From Gammaproteobacteria bacterium UBA6173 (lineage in GTDB: Bacteria > Pseudomonadota > Gammaproteobacteria > Pseudomonadales > Pseudohongiellaceae): a DNA stretch of 7,787 nucleotides. A program made the position numbers and the translations under genes. The notes below the pieces were generated by a model. It did not search any database and was not told the origin of the DNA. It saw only the letters and a program-made list of their open reading frames with translations. Shown here piece by piece: positions 1 through 5,944 of this stretch. The DNA lies in the NCBI GenBank assembly GCA_002422225.1, contig DITX01000065.1, forward strand, positions 1 to 7,787, written 5' to 3'. Numbering within the stretch: the stretch's first letter is position 1; the number at the start of each line of letters is the position of its first letter.

Positions 1-187
1 TTTTTGTGACATCCATCACATATAAGAACCCATAAACCGTAAAGATCATTTGAATGGCGACTGCAACATCATAGGAGTACGCCAATAACCTTGGCGTCCC
101 ACCAGCAAGACTGAAGAAAAAAAATCGCCCCCATACAAGACTGATAACAATCATTAGGTACAAAAACAATGCGATCGTCATAACCAT
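1..187 (-). CDS. N-terminal part of an unrecognised membrane protein, cut by the left edge
   Basis: Reading leftward from ATG at 187 there are 62 codons without a stop before the window ends. An in-frame stop lies upstream at 214-212, and the only start codons after it are ATG at 187 and ATG at 181. A GGGA stretch (196-193) sits five bases before the first ATG and is a modest ribosome site. The peptide is strongly hydrophobic: residues about 4-19 (TIALFLYLMIVISLVW) form a likely first membrane helix, then comes a short loop with Arg21, Gly29-Gly30 and Arg33, then a second likely helix at about 41-58. I do not recognise a family from this fragment. A run of 62 open codons can arise by chance (roughly 5%), but membrane-like composition, a plausible ribosome site and divergence from the cyclase gene favour a real gene. 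It could be a multi-pass protein whose remainder lies to the left. Confidence 0.5.
   Translation of the reverse strand, partial: MVMTIALFLYLMIVISLVWGRFFFFSLAGGTPRLLAYSYDVAVAIQMIFTVYGFLYVMDVTK
2..23. promoter_or_regulatory. Perfect CRP/FNR-family-type binding site, TGTGA-N6-TCACA
   Basis: TGTGA at 5-9 and TCACA at 16-20 are perfect inverted half-sites separated by six bases, with AT-rich flanks (TTT before, TAT after) as in the 22-bp E. coli CRP consensus. A perfect match to these ten fixed bases is expected about 0.007 times by chance in a window of this size. It lies inside codons 55-62 of the putative left membrane gene and 369 bp upstream of the cyclase start. It is therefore either an intragenic site, a site for a gene to the left, or evidence that the left ORF is not coding. 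The match is seen directly; binding by CRP is inferred. Confidence 0.5.
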
Positions 188-233
188 TATTTTCCCAAAC
201 CTCTGCCGGAATTACATGTTAAAACAAAACCTG

Positions 234-262
234 TTTATACACATCCGACAGCAGATCTGCAA
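234..262 (-). promoter_or_regulatory. Candidate leftward promoter for the left membrane gene
   Basis: On the minus strand, TTGCAG (262-257) and TATAAA (239-234) are separated by 17 bp, a sigma-70-like arrangement with a good -10 and a poor -35. Transcription would start near 227, giving a leader of about 40 nt before ATG 187. Its -35 abuts the rightward -35 at 263-268. The evidence is only sequence resemblance. Confidence 0.3.
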
Positions 263-284
263 TTGCCGCGCGCAGGCAAATCTG
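251..284. repeat. Palindrome, inverted repeat and direct repeat in the divergent promoter region (candidate operators)
   Basis: Three signals overlap here. GCAGATCTGC (251-260) is a perfect 10-bp palindrome. TTGCC (263-267) and GGCAA (275-279) form an inverted repeat around seven bases. GCAGATCTG (251-259) recurs as GCAAATCTG (276-284), eight of nine bases matching at a 25-bp offset. They cover both candidate -35 elements and the spacer of the rightward promoter, where a repressor or activator could control both directions. Which protein binds is unknown. Confidence 0.4.
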
Positions 285-290
285 TATAAT
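263..290 (+). promoter_or_regulatory. Sigma-70-type promoter for the cyclase gene
   Basis: TTGCCG (263-268) is followed after 16 bp by a perfect TATAAT (285-290). The likely start site is near 297, which leaves a leader of about 95 nt before the cyclase ATG at 392. The -10 is consensus and the -35 matches at four of six positions. No competing promoter of similar quality is visible between here and the gene. Confidence 0.55.
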
Positions 291-305
291 CGAGACACAA
301 GACAA

Positions 306-336
306 GGGGATGCTCTAGTGCCACCAGCGCATCCCT
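306..336 (+). promoter_or_regulatory. Hairpin in the 5' leader of the cyclase mRNA
   Basis: GGGATGC (307-313) pairs perfectly with GCATCCC (329-335), with a G-U pair possible just outside (306/336) and a 15-base loop. It is not followed by a T-run, so it is not a classical terminator. Just downstream, CCTG (342-345) can pair with CAGG (350-353), and CTCC (335-338) can pair with GGAG (352-355). Either would cover the AGGAG ribosome site at 351-355, so the leader could modulate translation. No known riboswitch class is recognised. Confidence 0.35.
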
Positions 337-363
337 CCAGACCTGCTGGCAGGAGCGCCTTAG

Positions 364-405
364 ATGGTCAACCCACAACAACAGAAGTCATATGAACTCA
401 GATAA
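364..405 (+). CDS. Possible 13-codon leader peptide overlapping the cyclase start
   Basis: ATG at 364 follows AGGAG (351-355) by eight bases, the best-placed ribosome site in this leader. It opens a 13-residue frame, MVNPQQQKSYELR, ending at TAA 403-405. This frame passes through the cyclase ATG at 392 in a different register and stops 11 bases after that start codon. The cyclase itself has only AGAAG (383-387) four bases before its ATG. A ribosome ending at 405 could re-initiate at 392, which would couple the two. Short frames of this size are common by chance, so this rests on spacing and overlap alone. Confidence 0.35.
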   Translation: MVNPQQQKSYELR

Positions 406-1774
406 CTACTCGGCATACTGCAAAGAGCATGCCGACGAGTTCAGGGATGAACTCCGCGACGATGCTTCGCGCGCCCTGCGCAACTGGCCAGGCAAAACAG
501 CCGCCTTCCTGCTGATTGTATCGTCCTTCATTTCATGGCTGAGCATGAGTCAATCCGGGCACCCGGATGCCAATAAGGTGCTGTTCACGTACGCACTTCC
601 CATGGCCATAGCATTTGGCTACCCGCTGGCCTCCTTACTGTTTGCCCGGCTGGATAAGCACTCTCGTAGTGTTCTTGATGTGTTTTTGCTGAGTATTTTG
701 TTTGGCTTTTGTCTGACGCTGCACTTTGTATTCAAACCGATTGAGGCGGGTGTTGACCCTTCCGATCTATACATCGCCCTGTCCGGACAGATCAACTTCG
801 TGATTCTGATGACAACTGCATTTTCTTATCACACCAGTTTTGGCATTACCCTGCTCCGCAACATCGTCTACACCCTATTAACGGCCGTATTGATTTATCT
901 GATAGATCCTGCCTATCTGGCAATTAACGCCATCCAAGTCGTCCAGGGCTTTTTAGGGGGCATCATTGTAAGTTGGTTGTTTTTTGCCCGTATCCAGACC
1001 AGGTTCTATTACAAATCAATTGACGCCGATACGCGACAGCATTTGTACAAGCAACTGTCCAAACTGGTCTATCCGCACCAATTGGCAAGTATCAAAGCAG
1101 GCGATCAGCTTGAAGACACCATGCCGGTGGCTCAGGCGCAGGCCATTGTGAACGTGTTTGACGTACAGGGATCAAGCAATATCAAACACGAAAAAACTCA
1201 GGCATTTTTCCTGGAGATATTCAGAGCCTTTTCGCAGATATGTATGATGGGTTATGAACACAACCCTCTTAAATCGCGGGCGTTTCGACTCAAGGAAACT
1301 GGTGATGGCTTTATCAGCGCGATTGGTTACCCGTTTCTAACTGACAGGGTAGATGCACTGGCAGATCACGCCGTTGAGACGGCATTGTTGATGTTCCGCG
1401 CCTTTAACTCCGAGGTGGACCGATTTGGGTACTCAAGTCCTATCAAGGCTGCGATGGGGCTGGCTTACAACTCGGTTCAAGGCACGTTCCAGAGCAGCGG
1501 CATCAGGGCTTATGATCTGTTTGGGGACGCTCTGATCCAAGCCTACCGGTATGAAGAACTACGTAAAACACCGGTGATCTCTAACATAATCAAAGAGCAC
1601 GCCCTATCCTTGGGACTTAAACACTACAATATTCTGATCGTGCAAGAGGTGATCTATAACTCTCTGTGTGAGCGCTACAAGCAATTGTTTCGGGCTATCG
1701 ATCTCAAGGAAATCGACTTCCACATACCGCAGGATCCAGATGCGCATTTTGTTTTTTACCATGTACTGGAGTGA
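392..1774 (+). CDS. Six-helix membrane protein with a class III nucleotide cyclase domain
   Basis: The 460-residue product has about six membrane helices (roughly 36-52, 64-85, 94-114, 132-149, 154-175, 182-199), then a cytoplasmic linker and a class III adenylate/guanylate cyclase-like domain at about 245-420. Visible catalytic landmarks are Asp257 in VFDVQGSS (first metal ligand), KETGDG at 301-306 with substrate Lys301 and second metal ligand Asp305, Asp375 in YDLFGDA (an adenine-type selectivity residue) and Arg386 (transition-state arginine). The canonical Asn of the GDxVNxAxR motif is Ile382, with Gln383 next to it, so activity may be reduced or altered. The expected reaction is ATP to cyclic AMP at the inner membrane, the helices perhaps acting as a sensor; the signal is unknown. 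ATG 392 is the first start codon after the in-frame stop at 287. The gene has its own promoter and a 78-bp gap to the next gene. Confidence 0.8.
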   Translation: MNSDNYSAYCKEHADEFRDELRDDASRALRNWPGKTAAFLLIVSSFISWLSMSQSGHPDANKVLFTYALPMAIAFGYPLASLLFARLDKHSRSVLDVFLLSILFGFCLTLHFVFKPIEAGVDPSDLYIALSGQINFVILMTTAFSYHTSFGITLLRNIVYTLLTAVLIYLIDPAYLAINAIQVVQGFLGGIIVSWLFFARIQTRFYYKSIDADTRQHLYKQLSKLVYPHQLASIKAGDQLEDTMPVAQAQAIVNVFDVQGSSNIKHEKTQAFFLEIFRAFSQICMMGYEHNPLKSRAFRLKETGDGFISAIGYPFLTDRVDALADHAVETALLMFRAFNSEVDRFGYSSPIKAAMGLAYNSVQGTFQSSGIRAYDLFGDALIQAYRYEELRKTPVISNIIKEHALSLGLKHYNILIVQEVIYNSLCERYKQLFRAIDLKEIDFHIPQDPDAHFVFYHVLE

Positions 1775-1796
1775 CCAACCACCTACAGCTGACTGG

Positions 1797-1825
1797 GTGA
1801 AACCAGCGGACCGCTGCGTTATAAT
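1797..1825 (+). promoter_or_regulatory. Promoter for the aspartokinase-PLP enzyme operon
   Basis: GTGAAA (1797-1802, four of six to TTGACA) and a perfect TATAAT (1820-1825) are separated by 17 bp. The predicted start near 1832 gives a leader of about 40 nt before ATG 1874 and only about 20 nt before ATG 1853. The promoter lies in the 78-bp gap after the cyclase gene, so aspartokinase can be expressed independently of it. Confidence 0.55.
1804..1816. promoter_or_regulatory. 13-bp palindrome in the promoter spacer, candidate operator
   Basis: CAGCGG-A-CCGCTG is a perfect inverted repeat about one central base and lies wholly between the -35 and -10 elements. A factor bound there would block or remodel RNA polymerase. 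As RNA it could form only a five-pair stem with a three-base loop and has no T-run, so it is a poor terminator for the cyclase gene. Confidence 0.4.
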
Positions 1826-1863
1826 CGCGCCCGCAGTAAACCTATCCAACCGATGAACAGCGC

Positions 1864-1867
1864 AGGA
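1864..1867 (+). promoter_or_regulatory. Ribosome binding site that favours ATG 1874
   Basis: AGGA lies six bases before ATG 1874. The earlier in-frame ATG at 1853 is preceded only by a C/A-rich stretch with no Shine-Dalgarno and would sit very close to the predicted transcription start. This favours the shorter protein. Confidence 0.5.
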
Positions 1868-1873
1868 TCAGAC

Positions 1874-3346
1874 ATGACACTAGCAAACGTATCTACTCAG
1901 CAATCTGGCCATACTGTTGAGAAAATCGGCGGCACCTCCATGAGTCAGTTTGATGCCGTGCGAAAAAACATTTTTATGAACCCCGCACTGAACGGTCACT
2001 TCTATCAGCGTGTATTTGTAGTATCTGCTTATTCAGGTATTACCAACATGCTGCTTGAGCATAAAAAAACTGGCCAACCAGGCATCTACGCGCTGTTCTC
2101 TGACGCGGAAGAACAGCAAAGCTGGCGCGATGCTTTTGAAACCTTGCGAGCGCGCATACTGGAAATCAACAAGGATCTGTTTGAGCAACACGGTGAACAG
2201 GAGGTGGCGCAGGCTAATCAGTTTATCGAGAGTCGGCTCAATGATGCCAGTAAAGTACTCGAAGATGTTGCCAGTCTCTGCCAGCATGGACACTTTGCGC
2301 TGACAGATTACCTGCAGACGGTACGGGAAATGTTGGCCAGCCTAGGCGAAATACACAGCGCCTGGAACACCGCCAGACTTCTGCAACTCTATGGGTTAAA
2401 TGCCTGTTTTGTTGATCTTTCAGGGTGGGCGAATACCAAACACGTATCACTTGATGAAAATATCCAACGCGCCTTTGAAGGGCTGGATCTGCAAATGCAA
2501 CTGCCAATCGCAACGGGCTACAGCCACTGTGAAGGTGGTTTGATGGCCATATTTGATCGCGGCTACAGCGAAATGATTTTCAGCCGGATTGCTGTGTTAA
2601 CGGGGGCCCGCGAAGCGATTATTCATAAAGAATTCCACCTCAGCAGTGCAGACCCCGGCATTGTGGGGGCCAACAAAGCGGTACCTATCGGTCGAACCAA
2701 CTACGATGTTGCTGACCAGCTGGCCAATCTTGGTATGGAGGCCATCCATCCGCGAGCCGCTAAGGGATTGCGCCAGAACAATATACATTTACGCGTTAAA
2801 AATACCTTTGAGCCCGACCACAGCGGCACCCTGATCACACGCGACTATGTCAGTGACTCACCTTGTGTCGAAATTGTTGCAGGTCGCCTGGGTGTTTACG
2901 CGATCGAATTATTTGATCAGGACATGGTAGGGGATCTTTCTCACTATGAAGAAAAATTCCTTGGCCAGATCATGCGTTTTAAGGCACAGGTTATTAATAA
3001 AGACCTGAATGCCAATACCATTACTCATTATTTGTCAGCCAATCTCAAAACTGTGAAACGCATTCAAGCGGCAATGGCCGAGCTGTTTCCAGATGCTGAA
3101 ATCAATGTTCGCAAGGTATGCATTGTGTCGGCGATTGGCAGTGATCTGAAAATCCCTGGCATGCTGGCTCGCACTGCAATGGCCCTGGCAGACGCAGGGG
3201 TCGACATTCTGGGGGTACATCAATGTATGCGGCAGGTTGACATGCAGTTTGTGCTTGATGAGGAGGACTACAATACTGCGGTAAAAGCCATGCACTCCCA
3301 ATTGGTTGAGATTTATAACCATGGCCGCGCGATCAAGTTGGCCTGA
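1874..3346 (+). CDS. ask: Aspartate kinase, ectoine-associated (Ask_Ect) type
   Basis: This enzyme phosphorylates L-aspartate to 4-phospho-L-aspartate, the first step towards aspartate semialdehyde and then lysine, threonine, methionine or ectoine. Numbering from ATG 1874 (490 residues), EKIGGTS at 16-22 is the kinase signature (usually KFGGTS), RGYSE at 229-233 replaces the usual RGGSD, HKEFHLSSADP at 251-261 replaces the usual WTDVDG-type segment, and HPRA at 292-295 leads to VKNTFEPDHSGT at 308-319. Two ACT-type regulatory segments follow (about 331-403 and 415-483, the second opening with SAIGSDL). The variant motifs, a mid-protein insertion with TVREM, and LFDQDMVG near the first ACT segment are what I recall of the specialised aspartokinase beside ectABC, rather than LysC or ThrA. 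No ectABC is in this window. An in-frame ATG at 1853 would add seven residues. The PLP enzyme gene starts five bases after the stop. Confidence 0.9.
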   Translation: MTLANVSTQQSGHTVEKIGGTSMSQFDAVRKNIFMNPALNGHFYQRVFVVSAYSGITNMLLEHKKTGQPGIYALFSDAEEQQSWRDAFETLRARILEINKDLFEQHGEQEVAQANQFIESRLNDASKVLEDVASLCQHGHFALTDYLQTVREMLASLGEIHSAWNTARLLQLYGLNACFVDLSGWANTKHVSLDENIQRAFEGLDLQMQLPIATGYSHCEGGLMAIFDRGYSEMIFSRIAVLTGAREAIIHKEFHLSSADPGIVGANKAVPIGRTNYDVADQLANLGMEAIHPRAAKGLRQNNIHLRVKNTFEPDHSGTLITRDYVSDSPCVEIVAGRLGVYAIELFDQDMVGDLSHYEEKFLGQIMRFKAQVINKDLNANTITHYLSANLKTVKRIQAAMAELFPDAEINVRKVCIVSAIGSDLKIPGMLARTAMALADAGVDILGVHQCMRQVDMQFVLDEEDYNTAVKAMHSQLVEIYNHGRAIKLA

Positions 3347-3351
3347 AACTG

Positions 3352-4524
3352 ATGAGCATTAATCTGGGTCAAGTTCGCAATGATACTCCCGCTTGCAAAG
3401 ACCTGATCCATTTTAATAATGCCGGGGCTGCCTTGCAGCCTCGTGATGTGACCGATGCCGTGCTCCGTCACCTGCTGCTTGAACAGCGAATAGGCGGATA
3501 TGAAGCCGCTGAACACAACGCAACGCTGTCAGATGATTTTTGTCATTGTTTTGGCAGATTACTCAATTGTGCACCACGGGAGGTAGCGTTTGCAGAAAGC
3601 TGCACGCGCGCGTGGACACAGCTATTGCTGTCCGTGCCTTTTGAGGCAGGCGACCGGATTATCACCGGCCAATCAGAATACGCCAGCAACTATCTTAGCC
3701 TGCTGCACCTAGCCAAACATAAAGGCGTCAAAATCGAGGTGATCCCTAACAATGATGCAGGCGTGATTTGTCTGAAAACCCTGGAAAACAAACTAGACAA
3801 CAACGTTCGCCTGATCGCACTCACACACATTGCCAGCCAGAGTGGTGTCATTCAGCCGGCGGCGGAGCTTGGCAGGCTCGCCCGTAAACACCACATCCTC
3901 TATCTGCTTGATGCCTGTCAATCAGCGGGTCAGATGCATCTTGATGTAAATGAACTTGGCTGCGACATGCTGACAGGTACGGGCCGAAAGTACCTGCGCG
4001 GGCCACGTGGCACAGGTTTTATGTATGTACGACACAGCATCCTCGACTACCTGCAACCACAGAGCATTGATCTGCAGTCGGCCAGTTGGTTATCACGCGA
4101 TCATTATTTGCTCAGAGATGACGCGCGTCGTTTTGAAGTGTGGGAACACTCTGTGGCGGGCAAAATTGGCCTGGCTGTTGCCGCAGATTATGCGCTGCGC
4201 CTAGGCCTTGCTGAGATTGAATCTACAGTTCAAACCCTGGCAGCAACCTTGCGCGATGCTATCAGTCAATTGCCGGGGCTTACCGTGCACGAACACGGTG
4301 ACAAACTGAGTGGTATTGTGACATTCAGCAGCAAACGCCATTCAGCCAGAGATATTCAAAACCAGCTGCGCAAACACAGGATAAACACCTCTGTTATCCG
4401 ATGCCAGAATACACAACTGGATTTTCCTGACCGACAACTGGGAGATGTCAACAGAGCCTCCGTGCACTACTACAACACGGAAGCTGAGATTGTGGCTTTT
4501 TGCGCAGCCTTATCCAGTTTCTGA
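3352..4524 (+). CDS. Class V aminotransferase-fold PLP-dependent enzyme
   Basis: The 390-residue protein is a fold-type I PLP enzyme of the class V group (cysteine desulfurase, isopenicillin N epimerase, EgtE-like C-S lyases). It opens with FNNAGAAL at 21-28, has LLDACQSAG at 185-193 with Asp187 to hold the pyridine nitrogen and Gln190 to contact the ring oxygen, and GTGRKYLRGPRGTGF at 209-223 with Lys213 as the Schiff-base lysine. RRFEVWE at 259-265 and RASVHYYNT at 368-376 are also typical. The catalytic Cys loop of cysteine desulfurases (GHHCA-type) is absent; Cys351 is nearby but in a different context. An epimerase, lyase or aminotransferase is therefore likelier than a desulfurase, and the substrate cannot be named. 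The start has no clear Shine-Dalgarno and lies five bases after the aspartokinase stop, suggesting translational coupling and a shared pathway or shared control. No in-frame alternative start lies between the two genes. Confidence 0.85.
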   Translation: MSINLGQVRNDTPACKDLIHFNNAGAALQPRDVTDAVLRHLLLEQRIGGYEAAEHNATLSDDFCHCFGRLLNCAPREVAFAESCTRAWTQLLLSVPFEAGDRIITGQSEYASNYLSLLHLAKHKGVKIEVIPNNDAGVICLKTLENKLDNNVRLIALTHIASQSGVIQPAAELGRLARKHHILYLLDACQSAGQMHLDVNELGCDMLTGTGRKYLRGPRGTGFMYVRHSILDYLQPQSIDLQSASWLSRDHYLLRDDARRFEVWEHSVAGKIGLAVAADYALRLGLAEIESTVQTLAATLRDAISQLPGLTVHEHGDKLSGIVTFSSKRHSARDIQNQLRKHRINTSVIRCQNTQLDFPDRQLGDVNRASVHYYNTEAEIVAFCAALSSF

Positions 4525-4525
4525 C

Positions 4526-5875
4526 TCAAAAAATCATCTGAATATAAACTGCCAGAATGATTAATGGGCATACAAACTTGATGTACCACGGCCAGATGCG
4601 CCAGAACAAACCTGATTCGGCCTCAGCATGCCCTTGTTTGATTTCAGCCAACAGCGCATTACGATTCCAGACCCAGCCAGCAAATACCGCAAAAAAGAAT
4701 CCCAATAACGGCTGACTGAACTCCGTGGTCAAGCGCACCACCCAGTCAAACAACAACCCGAAGTTCCATACAATGATCAGACTGACGGTGGCCGTTGCAG
4801 CACCAAGCAACATACCCGCCTTTCGTCTGGAGACGCCGCAATCTTCTACAAAATAAGACACTGGCACTTCCAGCATTGAAATTGACGAAGTCAGTGAGGC
4901 GATACTCATCAAGGTAAAAAATGCGACTGCCACCAGAATACCAGCATCACCCATTTGATCAAACAACGCCGGCAGTACCGAAATAATCAAGGCGGGACCT
5001 GCTATCAAACCGCCCTGGTCATCATAGATCTCGATGCCGTTCAATTGTGCCACCGTCATTGCTGGCAATATCAGCAAGCCTGCGAGCACTGCTACCGAGA
5101 TATCCATCAAGGTAACCATACCGCCAATGGCGGGCAGATTTTCCTTTTTACTGACATAGGAGCCATAGATCAGCATGGTCCCCACGCCCAGAGACAGCGA
5201 AAAGAATGCTTGGCCCATGGCACTTAATATCAACTCAGGATCAGCAACTCGACTGAAGTCCGGTACCAGATACATCCGCAACCCGTCCATTGCGCCATCA
5301 AGGGTTAACACATAAATGATTAACGCAATCAATATCAGGTACAAAGACGGCATCAAGCGCGAGGACCATTTCTCAATACCATTGCGCACTCCCGCTACCA
5401 CGATATAGATCGTAAGTACGTAAAAAATCAACGTAAACAAGGTATCGCGAACTGTACTGGACTGCGTCAGCCAGTTTGAAGCTGTTTCCAGACGAGCAAT
5501 GTCGGCGATAGAGGCCGACATAAACGCCAGCATCCAGCCGCTGACAATGGCATAAAAACTCAATATCAGCGTTACCGTCACCATGCCAGCAAAACCAACA
5601 CCGGCGCCTAAGCGTGCAGCATTTGGCGTAGAGGCCAATCCACTGAGCGCAGTCACCGCATTTGCTTTGGCGTGTCGACCAATGATCAACTCAGCCATCA
5701 ATGCCGGATACGCCAACACAAACGCCAGAATCAGATAGGTAAACAGAAACGCAGCGCCACCGTTGCTGGCCGCATTGGTTGGGAAACCCCAGATATTGCC
5801 GAGACCTACGGCAGAGCCAGTGGCTGCCATAAGAAAACCAAATCTCGAGCTGAACTCTCCGCGCACTGTACTCAT
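4526..5875 (-). CDS. Sodium-dependent amino acid/amine transporter, NSS (SNF) family
   Basis: An inner-membrane sodium symporter of the LeuT/neurotransmitter transporter family, 449 residues from ATG 5875, with about 11 helices, as in many bacterial members. Helix 1 carries GSAVGLGNIWGFP (20-32) with Asn27, a sodium-1 ligand, followed by NGGAAF. Tyr108 in helix 3 matches a LeuT substrate-site tyrosine. FFSLSLGVG (224-232) is the unwound helix 6, and LTSSISMLEV (328-337) in helix 8 supplies Thr329 and Ser330 for sodium-2. The LeuT gate Arg30 is Gly30 here, and LeuT Phe259 corresponds to Val231, so the pocket and outer gate should differ. I believe the Gly is shared by a known proteobacterial subgroup. 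The substrate is probably an amino acid or small amine but is not determinable. The gene is 60-70 bp downstream of the cyclophilin gene on the same strand, and its stop is one base from that of the PLP enzyme. Confidence 0.9.
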   Translation of the reverse strand: MSTVRGEFSSRFGFLMAATGSAVGLGNIWGFPTNAASNGGAAFLFTYLILAFVLAYPALMAELIIGRHAKANAVTALSGLASTPNAARLGAGVGFAGMVTVTLILSFYAIVSGWMLAFMSASIADIARLETASNWLTQSSTVRDTLFTLIFYVLTIYIVVAGVRNGIEKWSSRLMPSLYLILIALIIYVLTLDGAMDGLRMYLVPDFSRVADPELILSAMGQAFFSLSLGVGTMLIYGSYVSKKENLPAIGGMVTLMDISVAVLAGLLILPAMTVAQLNGIEIYDDQGGLIAGPALIISVLPALFDQMGDAGILVAVAFFTLMSIASLTSSISMLEVPVSYFVEDCGVSRRKAGMLLGAATATVSLIIVWNFGLLFDWVVRLTTEFSQPLLGFFFAVFAGWVWNRNALLAEIKQGHAEAESGLFWRIWPWYIKFVCPLIILAVYIQMIF

Positions 5876-5885
5876 GACTGTCATG

Positions 5886-5890
5886 CTCCT
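5886..5890 (-). promoter_or_regulatory. Ribosome binding site deciding the transporter start
   Basis: AGGAG (5890-5886 on the minus strand) ends one base before ATG 5884 but ten bases before the in-frame ATG 5875. Spacing of one base is too short to work, so initiation at 5875 is more likely and the product would begin MSTVRGEF. Starting at 5884 would add only three residues. Confidence 0.5.
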
Positions 5891-5944
5891 GCCGGTCTGG
5901 ATTTTTATTATGTGGCGCGAGGTATTTTCTGCTGCTTCAATGTG

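Noticed and set aside
1804..1816. The CAGCGG/CCGCTG palindrome as a terminator of the cyclase gene
   Set aside because: The centre is one base, so an RNA hairpin would have only five pairs, and TTATAAT rather than a T-run follows. Its position in a promoter spacer fits an operator better.
4489..4524. GGCT/AGCC stem near the end of the PLP enzyme gene as a terminator
   Set aside because: It has only four pairs, an eight-base loop and no following T-run on either strand.
5885..5944. Possible promoter for the transporter (minus strand TTGAAG and CATAAT)
   Set aside because: The spacing is 22 bp, too long for a sigma-70 promoter. Read-through from upstream genes is as likely.
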